From: Yoonia sp.
GTDB lineage: Bacteria; Pseudomonadota; Alphaproteobacteria; Rhodobacterales; Rhodobacteraceae
Length of the DNA stretch: 5,238 bases
Direction of reading: 5' to 3'
Assembly: GCA_028822885.1 (NCBI GenBank)
Contig: JAPKCP010000232.1
Coordinates: 1-5,238 of the forward strand
Of the stretch, positions 1 through 5,154 are shown piece after piece. Below the pieces are notes generated by a model. The model was not told the DNA's origin and made no database searches. It was given only the letters and a program-made list of their open reading frames with translations. The first letter of the stretch is position 1; each line of letters begins with the position of its first letter. The position numbers and the translations under genes were made by a program.

Positions 1-20
1 AGGTATTTGAAGATCTTCAT
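1..20 (-). CDS. Start of an unidentified minus-strand gene (partial, runs off left edge)
   Basis: On the minus strand an ATG at 20-18 opens a frame that reads M-K-I-F-K-Y and then leaves the window. Just upstream is a purine-rich AGGGAGAG (25-32), whose GGGAG core lies 6 nt from the ATG. That is a better ribosome binding site than most in this window. An initial Met-Lys followed by hydrophobic residues could begin a signal peptide, but only six residues are visible and no function can be given. It would be transcribed in the same direction as the aminotransferase but lies beyond that gene's terminator. The alternative is a plus-strand open frame over 1-75, discussed among the rejected items. 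Confidence 0.4.
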
Positions 21-335
21 AATTCTCTCCCTGTTATTTCTAGCATATCGCGCCTTCTTTAAAACAGCGTCTTAGTTCACAAAAGCCAAGGTCGACGTAT
101 GCCACGCCGGACCAACGAATGAGACTTTCAGGGACTTGGCATCGTTGAGGCCACGCCAAATGGTCGAAGGTGCGTATCGAGATAGCCTGACGAAGCGATT
201 CGATTCATGCAACAAGAATCCGGCTTCACGGTGTGAAATGTTTAATATTATTAACGGTTCTACTTAAATTTCGCTAATATACTCAGGGCAATTGGATAAC
301 GCTTATGCTGGTCAATGCGCAGGCCTCAAACGCAA
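21..335. other. Intergenic stretch without a recognised gene
   Basis: No convincing ORF, tRNA or known RNA was seen in these 315 bases. The part nearest the aminotransferase (about 236-300) is AT-rich and contains the near-palindrome TTAATA-T-TATTAA (242-254). The rest is of average composition, with two copies of GCCACGCC (101-108 and 150-157). If the minus-strand gene starting at 20 is real, this is its upstream region. I could not pick out a convincing -35/-10 pair for it. Confidence 0.5.
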
Positions 336-361
336 GAAGGCGGGCACATTGGCCCGCCTTC
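336..361 (-). terminator. Rho-independent-like terminator of the aminotransferase gene
   Basis: A perfect 10-bp GC-rich inverted repeat (GAAGGCGGGC at 336-345, GCCCGCCTTC at 352-361) encloses a 6-nt loop. It begins about 20 nt after the minus-strand stop codon at 381-383. Read on the minus strand the hairpin is followed by TTGCGTTTG, an imperfect U-tract. Placement and stem strength support a terminator for the aminotransferase transcript. The broken U-run leaves some doubt about its efficiency. Confidence 0.75.
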
Positions 362-380
362 CTATAATGTCACATTCAGA

Positions 381-1766
381 TTAGGCGTACTGGTCGGTCA
401 TAGCTGCGACCAATGCGGCCTCAAAGATTGCGATACCTTCATCGATAATTGCATCAGAGGCTGTCAACGGCACCATGATCCGAACCGCGTTGCCATGCAT
501 GCCACATGACAGCAGGATCAACCCACGTTCCAACGCATGGGCAACCACAGATTTTGTCAGCGCAGCGTCTGGCGTTGCAGTTTCGAAGTCGGTCACGAAT
601 TCAATTGCGAGCATCGCGCCAAGGCCACGCACATCCCACATCCGGTAGGGCGACACGCGCGCACCGATATCCGCAAAGCGAGCGCGGAAAGTTTCACCGA
701 GCGCGATCGACCGCGCAAGCAAGCCTTCTTCTTCAATCGCTTCAATCGCAGCAAGTGCCGCAGCACAAGCGACGGGATTTCCAGCATAAGTGCCGCCTAA
801 GCCGCCCGGAATGACCGCATCCATCACTTCAGCACGCCCAATCACACCAGCAATCGGATAGCCGCCTGCCATGGATTTAGCCACTGTGATCATGTCTGGG
901 ACAACGCCGGAGTGTTCAATTGCAAACCAAGCGCCCGTCCGACCAAAGCCTGACTGGATTTCATCAGCAATTAGCATGATGCCGTGGGTGTCGCAAATTT
1001 TGCGCAGGGCATGGAGCATCTCAAACGGTACAGGCGTATAGCCACCTTCGCCCAAGACGGGTTCGATGATGATACAGGCGATCCGCTCTGGCTGCGCATC
1101 GGTCAAGAACAGGTTCTGCAAGCCAACCAGCGCGTCTTGTACGGTTATGCCATCACGCAAACTTGGGAACGGCGCACGGAAGATGTCAGACGGGAACGGA
1201 CCCACGTCCTTTTTGTAAGGTGAGATTTTACCAGTCATGCCAAGCGTCAGCAGTGTGCGGCCATGATACCCGCCCGTGAATGCAATCACACCCGGACGAC
1301 CAGTCGCAGCGCGTGCGATTTTCACAGCGTTTTCGACGGCTTCAGCACCGGTTGTAACCAACAGCGATTTTTTCGCATGATCACCGGGAGCTAACGCATT
1401 CAGCTTTTCAGCCAAAGCGACATAGGGTTCGTAAGGAACAACCTGAAAACTGGTGTGCGTATAGTGATCTTCTTGCGCCTTTGCAGCGGCAACCACCTTT
1501 GGATGACGGTGGCCTGTGTTCAAAACTGCAATGCCGCCTGCGAAATCAACAAACCGGTTGCCTTCGACATCCCAAAGTTCCGCATTCTCAGCACGTTCAG
1601 CAAAGATTGGGGTCGCAGAAACAACGCCGCGTGCAACCGCAGCTTCGCGCCGCGCGACTAAGTCAGCGTTCGTTTTGGTATGAACCGTAACATCAGGCAC
1701 CACCGAAATATTTGGCTTGCGCTTGGCAGTCGTTTTCCGGGGCTTTTTCTTTGCTGTGTCTGACAT
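381..1766 (-). CDS. gabT: 4-aminobutyrate aminotransferase (class III, PLP-dependent) with a basic N-terminal extension
   Basis: Transfers the amino group of GABA to 2-oxoglutarate, giving succinate semialdehyde and glutamate. This is a cytosolic step in GABA and putrescine use. The 461-residue protein matches E. coli GabT/PuuE along its length: DFAGGIAVLNTGH near 74-86, the PLP phosphate-binding TTGAEA near 138-143, GGYHGRT near 165-171, IEPVLGEGG near 234-242, and ADEIQSGFGRTG near 267-278 with the PLP-contacting Asp268. The Schiff-base lysine is Lys297 in VAKSMAGG, and GGTYAGNP lies near 324-331. The start at 1766 was chosen because AAGGA lies 9 nt upstream. An in-frame ATG at 1796 has no such site. 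The first ~33 residues (AKKKPRKTTAKRKP and following) have no counterpart in the ~426-residue E. coli enzyme. The gene is divergent from a PuuR-type regulator, so it may be the puuE functional equivalent. Sequence alone does not separate gabT from puuE, and a related omega-amino acid substrate is possible. Confidence 0.93.
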   Translation of the reverse strand: MSDTAKKKPRKTTAKRKPNISVVPDVTVHTKTNADLVARREAAVARGVVSATPIFAERAENAELWDVEGNRFVDFAGGIAVLNTGHRHPKVVAAAKAQEDHYTHTSFQVVPYEPYVALAEKLNALAPGDHAKKSLLVTTGAEAVENAVKIARAATGRPGVIAFTGGYHGRTLLTLGMTGKISPYKKDVGPFPSDIFRAPFPSLRDGITVQDALVGLQNLFLTDAQPERIACIIIEPVLGEGGYTPVPFEMLHALRKICDTHGIMLIADEIQSGFGRTGAWFAIEHSGVVPDMITVAKSMAGGYPIAGVIGRAEVMDAVIPGGLGGTYAGNPVACAAALAAIEAIEEEGLLARSIALGETFRARFADIGARVSPYRMWDVRGLGAMLAIEFVTDFETATPDAALTKSVVAHALERGLILLSCGMHGNAVRIMVPLTASDAIIDEGIAIFEAALVAAMTDQYA

Positions 1767-1775
1767 TTCGCGCCA

Positions 1776-1780
1776 TCCTT
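1776..1780 (-). promoter_or_regulatory. Ribosome binding site fixing the aminotransferase start
   Basis: The minus strand reads AAGGA here, 9 nt before the ATG at 1766-1764. This decides for that start over the in-frame ATG at 1796, which would lengthen the protein by ten residues. Confidence 0.7.
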
Positions 1781-1822
1781 GTAAGAGAGAACACAATCAC
1801 ATTTTGATAGGTGTTTAAAATT

Positions 1823-1850
1823 CTCATAATACGTTTAATTTACCTGTCAA
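1823..1850 (-). promoter_or_regulatory. Candidate sigma70-type promoter of the aminotransferase gene
   Basis: On the minus strand a perfect -35 hexamer TTGACA (1850-1845) is followed after 16 nt by TATGAG (1828-1823), which matches the -10 consensus at four of six positions. Transcription would begin near 1816, leaving a leader of about 50 nt before the ATG at 1766. The spacer and -10 overlap one arm of the inverted elements described for this region, a position suited to repression. Confidence 0.5.
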
Positions 1851-1904
1851 TATGATTTTAGCATGTCAGCCTAGGCGTCGTGCAGTCAATTAAAACGAAT
1901 AATT
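1825..1904. repeat. Two inverted similar AT-rich elements, possible regulator operators
   Basis: The minus strand over 1840-1825 reads AATTAAACGTATTATG. The plus strand over 1888-1904 reads AATTAAAACGAATAATT. They agree apart from one extra A and a few A/T changes, and they point in opposite directions with centres about 63 bp apart, close to six helical turns. One covers the aminotransferase promoter and the other lies just upstream of the candidate regulator promoter. A cupin-HTH regulator binding both is a reasonable idea, but AT-richness makes chance similarity possible. Confidence 0.3.
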
Positions 1905-1916
1905 CTTGGATGAATG

Positions 1917-1944
1917 TTGGTTCTAAATTGCCGTTAGCTATATG
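1917..1944 (+). promoter_or_regulatory. Candidate promoter of the PuuR-type regulator
   Basis: TTGGTT (1917-1922) and TATATG (1939-1944) are separated by 16 nt. The -10 matches consensus at four positions and the -35 at three. Transcription would begin near 1951, giving a leader of only about 30-40 nt. This is a weak candidate, chosen mainly for position. Confidence 0.3.
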
Positions 1945-1979
1945 ACCTTGATCTTGTGACCTAAAACTCAAATACCCAA

Positions 1980-1985
1980 AGGTGA
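1980..1985 (+). promoter_or_regulatory. Shine-Dalgarno-like site that favours the downstream GTG start of the regulator
   Basis: AGGTGA here is complementary to the 16S rRNA 3' end and sits 5 nt before the GTG at 1991. It overlaps the upstream GTG at 1982 and so cannot serve that codon. Either translation starts at 1991, or the upstream GTG is used on a short leader. Confidence 0.4.
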
Positions 1986-2545
1986 GCGACGTGGATATCG
2001 GCGAAAGACTACAGCAAATTAGAAAAGAAAATGGGTTGTCCCAGCGGGAACTTGCCGCAAGGGCAGGGCTGACCAATGGCACTGTGTCGTTGATCGAACA
2101 GAACAAAACGAGCCCATCAATCGCATCCCTGAAACGCCTGCTTGATGTGATTCCCATGAGCATCGCGGAATTTTTCGCAACCATTGAAGAGGTCGAGGCA
2201 CCCAAGTATTTTTATACAGCCGAGGAATTTGTTGAAGTTGCACCGCAATCTGATCCTAATGCGGTGTCTTTGCGCCAACTTGGCAACGCCAGCACACACA
2301 CGCTTCAGGTGCTTGATGAGACCTATCCCGTTGGCGCAGACACCGGTACAGACCTTCTGAAACATACCGGCGAAGAGGCTGGGATCGTGGTTCAGGGTAC
2401 GATTGAGATAACAGTTGGCGATCAAATCCGGGTTTTGCAAACTGGCGAGGGCTATCTGTTTGATAGCCGCCAACCACACAGGTTTCGCAATACAGGGTCA
2501 GAGGTTTGCAGAATTGTGAGTGCCTGCACGCCGCCAACGTTCTAA
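1982..2545 (+). CDS. puuR: PuuR-type transcriptional regulator (XRE HTH plus cupin)
   Basis: A cytosolic DNA-binding regulator of 187 residues, almost the length of E. coli PuuR (185). Residues 6-65 form an XRE/Cro helix-turn-helix domain (IGERLQQIRKENGLSQRELA, then LTNGTVSLIEQ as the recognition region, ending at AEFF). Residues about 110-183 form a small cupin barrel with LKHTGEEAGIVVQG and a C-terminus ACTPPTF that closely parallels PuuR. In E. coli, PuuR represses putrescine-catabolism genes and responds to putrescine. The divergent GABA aminotransferase fits that role, though the ligand here is inferred. The start is uncertain. GTG at 1982 gives an MSD-type N-terminus like PuuR but has no clear ribosome binding site. 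GTG at 1991 lies 5 nt behind AGGTGA (1980-1985) and would remove three residues. No other putrescine gene is in the window. Confidence 0.85.
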   Translation: MSDVDIGERLQQIRKENGLSQRELAARAGLTNGTVSLIEQNKTSPSIASLKRLLDVIPMSIAEFFATIEEVEAPKYFYTAEEFVEVAPQSDPNAVSLRQLGNASTHTLQVLDETYPVGADTGTDLLKHTGEEAGIVVQGTIEITVGDQIRVLQTGEGYLFDSRQPHRFRNTGSEVCRIVSACTPPTF

Positions 2546-2587
2546 AAGGGTATGCGTGTCTTTATCCTGCGATTGACTGTGATTGGA
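2546..2587. other. Convergent gap between regulator and photolyase genes
   Basis: The regulator and photolyase genes converge on these 42 bases. Only a weak 6-bp stem (AGGGTA at 2547-2552 with TATCCT at 2563-2568, including a G-T pair) without a T-run is visible. I see no convincing bidirectional terminator, so the transcripts may overlap. Confidence 0.4.
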
Positions 2588-4123
2588 CTAAAACAGTGAT
2601 AATTGATCAACGTCTTTTGTTTTAGCTTTTTTCTTGCGGGTTGAAGCGGTTTTCCGACTGCCCAGTTTTAGAAATACTGCGTGCGCGGATGCTTGAAAAT
2701 CCTGACCATGACGTATGTCGCTAATCTTCTGTTTTGCGATGCGAGCTGCGGCTGCCTGTTCAACGATTGGGGCCGCGTAGTCCCGCCCGAGTGTGAAATC
2801 GCTGTCATCGATCAGTGTCTTTTCCCATTTCCACGGCTCGTGAATGAATGCGTCTGGGATAGACCGAAGCTCTGGAACCCATTTTCGAATGAACTTGCCC
2901 GTCGGGTCATGCTCCATCGATTGTTTGACGGGATTGTAGACACGCATTGTGTTAATGCCCGTGACACCCGATTGCATTTGAAGCTGGCTATAGTGAATGC
3001 CGGGCTCATAATCGGTGAACAAACGCGCCAAATGATGGCCGGTTATGCGCCAATCCAGCCACAGCTGATAACTGGCAAAGCTGACCAACATGGCCCGCAT
3101 GCGAAAGGTGATCCAACCCTCAGCGATCAGGTTCCGCATGCAGGCGTCAATAAAGGGGTAACCCGTTTTTCCGGTCGCCCATGCCTGATAATGTGCTTCG
3201 TTGTGTTCATTCATGCGCAGCCCCTCAAAGGCAGGGTGCATGCAATGTGTTTCAATCTCTGGCTGGTCCTCAATTTTTTGATTGAAATGACAGCGCCAAG
3301 CAAGCCGCGAGCCAAAAGCAGTGAGATTGCGTCCGTAACTTTTCTTTTCATCAGGTGAAAGTTGCGCACGACGTTTGACGATGGACTGCGCAACCTCTCG
3401 CACCGACAGGGTGCCCCATGTCAGGTGGGTCGACAGGCGCGAGCAATGAAATTCAGATAAATCTGGGGCTGAGATATGATAAAGATATCTTTCGGACCGA
3501 TCATTTAGGAAGCTGCGCAAATCGGCCACTGCTGTGTTGCGCCCCCCTTTTTGAACTTTGCCAATCGGTAGGGTGCCGAACATGGGGTCATTCTTGGCAG
3601 GTAGAACATCTGACTTACACGGTGTTAATGGCAACAGGGTCGTTGGCTTTGGTAATATTTTAGCAGCCATGCGGGTGTTTCTGATTTTTGACCAATCATC
3701 ACGGCTGCGCAGTCTACGAACAACCCCGTTTGAAGGGTGTTCATGCAATGCGATATTGTTGGCTGCACACATATTCTGCACCGCGATGTCCCTGTCGAAC
3801 GTCCAAAGGTTCCCCGTTTCTTCGTGGGTATGAACATTGCCTATCTGATGGTCTGCATGAAGGCGTTTTATAACCTCTGTAGCGTCGCCAATTTTGATGA
3901 TCAACGGTTGACCCAATGTCGTTAAGGCTTGGTTAAGATCGACGAGACAATCATGAATGAAATGCCAATGACGACGGGATGCAAAGGGCTGTTCCCAATA
4001 CGCTGGCTCCACAACATAAAGCGGTATAATCGGTGCGCCTGACTGTGACGCTGCCAGCAATGGTGCGTGATCATTAATGCGTAAGTCGCGTTTGAACCAT
4101 ACGATGCAGGGTGTGTGTGTCAT
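2588..4123 (-). CDS. Cryptochrome/photolyase-family flavoprotein with atypical active site and C-terminal clamp-binding-like motif
   Basis: A 511-residue member of the photolyase/cryptochrome family, flavin enzymes that use light to repair UV lesions or to signal. Residues about 5-170 form the antenna domain (WFKRDLR at 9-15, HEETGNLWTFDRD at 100-112). Residues about 205-460 form the FAD-binding helical domain: SRLSTHLTWGTLS at 228-240, LAWR at 274-277, TGKTGYPFIDACMRNL at 317-332, FRMR at 340-343, MRVYNPVKQ at 393-401, IRKWVPEL at 412-419, HEPWKW at 428-433. The fold is clear but the pocket is unusual. By alignment from memory with E. coli photolyase, N341, N378, W382, W384, E274 and W306 correspond to Phe340, His377, Leu381, Met383, Arg273 and Asn305. 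Asp371, Arg343, Trp276 and Trp358 are kept. Hence neither CPD nor (6-4) specificity can be assigned. The C-terminal ~20 residues are Lys-rich and end in QLSLF. The start ATG has AAAGAAG 9 nt upstream, inside the end of a tiny ORF. No four-cysteine iron-sulfur cluster pattern is visible. Confidence 0.9.
   Translation of the reverse strand: MTHTPCIVWFKRDLRINDHAPLLAASQSGAPIIPLYVVEPAYWEQPFASRRHWHFIHDCLVDLNQALTTLGQPLIIKIGDATEVIKRLHADHQIGNVHTHEETGNLWTFDRDIAVQNMCAANNIALHEHPSNGVVRRLRSRDDWSKIRNTRMAAKILPKPTTLLPLTPCKSDVLPAKNDPMFGTLPIGKVQKGGRNTAVADLRSFLNDRSERYLYHISAPDLSEFHCSRLSTHLTWGTLSVREVAQSIVKRRAQLSPDEKKSYGRNLTAFGSRLAWRCHFNQKIEDQPEIETHCMHPAFEGLRMNEHNEAHYQAWATGKTGYPFIDACMRNLIAEGWITFRMRAMLVSFASYQLWLDWRITGHHLARLFTDYEPGIHYSQLQMQSGVTGINTMRVYNPVKQSMEHDPTGKFIRKWVPELRSIPDAFIHEPWKWEKTLIDDSDFTLGRDYAAPIVEQAAAARIAKQKISDIRHGQDFQASAHAVFLKLGSRKTASTRKKKAKTKDVDQLSLF
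2591..2605 (-). other. C-terminal QLSLF, sliding-clamp-binding-like pentapeptide of the photolyase-family protein
   Basis: The last five codons before the stop encode Gln507-Leu-Ser-Leu-Phe511. This equals the QL(S/D)LF consensus with which bacterial polymerases and repair proteins bind the DnaN sliding clamp. It follows a charged, low-complexity stretch (RKKKAKTKDVD, 496-506) lying well beyond the conserved photolyase domain, which ends near residue 465. A terminal, accessible position on a flexible tail is typical of functional clamp motifs. Binding itself is not shown. Confidence 0.5.
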
Positions 4124-4127
4124 TGGT

Positions 4128-4280
4128 TTAGGCTTCTTTGGTAGCTGGTTTTAGGTGCGTTTGGGACCGCTGTAGCGTCTGCTTATCTATCGGTTTCGGT
4201 GTAATCACCACAATAGCGTTCCCGTTCGGGCCACCCCACTTGCTAACGCTTTTCAGTGTGTCCCGCGTTCGTGTTTTCAT
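4128..4280 (-). CDS. Possible small protein upstream of the photolyase gene
   Basis: A 50-codon frame from ATG 4280 to the TAA at 4128-4130, ending 4 nt before the photolyase ATG. An upstream in-frame GTG at 4328 would give 66 residues. The peptide is basic (MKTRTRDTLK at the start) with a central SKWGGPNGNAIVVITPKP stretch and a KEA end. I do not recognise the family. No good ribosome binding site precedes either start, which argues against it. In favour are the tight spacing and the fact that the photolyase's own AAAGAAG site lies in its last codons, which would allow translational coupling. It could equally be a chance frame in the photolyase leader. Confidence 0.35.
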   Translation of the reverse strand: MKTRTRDTLKSVSKWGGPNGNAIVVITPKPIDKQTLQRSQTHLKPATKEA

Positions 4281-4376
4281 ATTCTGCTGAATTAGCTGAA
4301 TGCACGCCAAAGGCAAACGGAGTAACACTCATAAATTGGTTTGATGCTGTTGGGATGTAGGTGTGCACAAATGGTC

Positions 4377-4406
4377 AATATAATGTGGGGGCAGCACTAT
4401 TGTTAA
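4377..4406 (-). promoter_or_regulatory. Candidate promoter for the small ORF and photolyase
   Basis: On the minus strand TTAACA (4406-4401) and TATATT (4382-4377) each match consensus at five of six positions and are 18 nt apart. Transcription would begin near 4370, about 245 nt before the photolyase start, so the leader would carry the small ORF. The region is AT-rich, which raises the chance of a fortuitous match. Confidence 0.4.
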
Positions 4407-4560
4407 TAAGATAATGTCAAAAAACGCAGTAAAACAAGGGATAGTCCATCAAAAATAGTAGAGTTCACGTTATGGCCGTTGTTTTTCAATCTTGTCAGGC
4501 TGGCTATATCGCTGTGGTGGGTTACATAGAGTGTGTACCTAAAGCCAAGGAATTTACGCC
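4407..4560. other. Divergent AT-rich intergenic region
   Basis: No gene is supported in this part of the roughly 230-280-bp gap between the small ORF and the CBS-domain gene. It is AT-rich near 4401-4460. A 34-codon frame (4472-4576) overlaps the CBS start but has no convincing start signals. Confidence 0.4.
4483..4510 (+). promoter_or_regulatory. Weak candidate promoter of the CBS-domain gene
   Basis: TTTTCA (4483-4488) and TATATC (4505-4510) are 16 nt apart, each matching consensus at four of six positions. Transcription would start near 4517, leaving about 45 nt of leader before the ATG at 4561. Confidence 0.25.
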
Positions 4561-5103
4561 ATGCCAGAAACAGTAAGTCGTCCCGGAAATCGTTTGATGG
4601 ATCGGCCAGAGTACAGATCAAAGCAACAACCTTTGACCTGCTTGCCGGATAGCACTGTGTTTGACGCAGTGACAAAGATTTCAGCGAAAAATTACGGTGC
4701 ATCCATCGTTATCGATACTGATAACAAAGTGGTTGGTGTTATGACTGAACGCGATGTGATGAATAAGATCGTCGCGAAAGGATTAGACCCAAAGAAAACA
4801 CTCGTGTCAGACATCATGACGGTAGATCCACGTGTCGCGCGCGAGACGGATGACATGCTCGATTGGTTGCGGATCATGTCCAATGAACGTTTCAGACGTC
4901 TCCCCGTTGTGGATGAAAATGGGCATATCAAAGCCGTGTTTACGCAGGGTGATTTTGTATCCTACACGTGGCCGGACCTGATGTATCAGATGAAATCGAT
5001 TGCCACAGCGACAGTGACTAAGAACTGGCCCTTTTTCCTGATTGGTGGCGGTGTGGCTATCTATTCACTGGTGATGGTCGTTGTGCTTAGCATGATAAAG
5101 TGA
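4561..5103 (+). CDS. Tail-anchored protein with two CBS domains
   Basis: A 180-residue protein. CBS domain 1 spans about residues 24-75 and CBS domain 2 about 84-138, forming one Bateman module, which usually binds adenine nucleotides or S-adenosylmethionine to sense energy or metabolite state. Each domain ends with the family's ribose-contacting T-x-x-D signature (TERD at 62-65, TQGD at 128-131), so ligand binding looks intact in both. Residues about 156-178 (WPFFLIGGGVAIYSLVMVVV and following) form one hydrophobic membrane segment at the extreme C-terminus. Lysines at 145 and 154 precede it, so the CBS module should face the cytoplasm. No enzyme or transporter domain is attached, so it probably acts on a partner, which the window does not reveal. 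The start is supported by AAGGAA (4547-4552) 8 nt upstream. It is transcribed divergently from the photolyase. Confidence 0.88.
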   Translation: MPETVSRPGNRLMDRPEYRSKQQPLTCLPDSTVFDAVTKISAKNYGASIVIDTDNKVVGVMTERDVMNKIVAKGLDPKKTLVSDIMTVDPRVARETDDMLDWLRIMSNERFRRLPVVDENGHIKAVFTQGDFVSYTWPDLMYQMKSIATATVTKNWPFFLIGGGVAIYSLVMVVVLSMIK

Positions 5104-5104
5104 G

Positions 5105-5130
5105 CCATCGGTTAATGGGGTATCTTTTTT
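5105..5130 (+). terminator. Weak terminator candidate after the CBS-domain gene
   Basis: Right after the stop codon, CCAT (5105-5108) and ATGG (5115-5118) can form a 4-bp stem, followed six bases later by a run of six T (5125-5130). The stem is short and detached from the T-run, so position and the T-run are the main support. Confidence 0.25.
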
Positions 5131-5154
5131 GGTGATTAGAGCCTCTTGAAGACC

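Noticed and set aside
8..19. Perfect 12-bp palindrome TGAAGATCTTCA
   Set aside because: A single short palindrome overlapping the probable start codon of the left-edge gene, with no second copy. It is expected by chance at this length and context.
1..75. Plus-strand open frame entering from the left edge, hydrophobic (includes IFIILSLLFLAYRAFF) and ending in TAG at 73-75
   Set aside because: It could be the C-terminal membrane segment of a truncated gene, but only 24 codons are visible in AT-rich DNA, where hydrophobic codons are expected by chance. The opposite strand has a better-supported start signal over the same bases.
315..814. Plus-strand frames antisense to the aminotransferase (315-509, 506-814 and similar)
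   Set aside because: They oppose a gene with intact family motifs, show low-complexity compositions and have no independent start signals.
1845..1859. Minus-strand AAAATCATATTGACA compared with the E. coli PuuR site as I remember it
   Set aside because: Only about 10 of 15 positions agree in AT-rich DNA, and part of the match is simply the -35 hexamer. This is not enough to call an operator.
2681..3358. 225-codon plus-strand frame antisense to the photolyase gene
   Set aside because: It lies wholly opposite well-conserved photolyase coding sequence. Its protein has no recognisable domain and its start has no convincing ribosome binding site. It is a coding shadow.
4472..4576. 34-codon frame overlapping the start of the CBS-domain gene, considered as a leader peptide
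   Set aside because: It has no clear ribosome binding site, no attenuator-like codon run and no paired hairpins. The CBS gene has its own good ribosome binding site.
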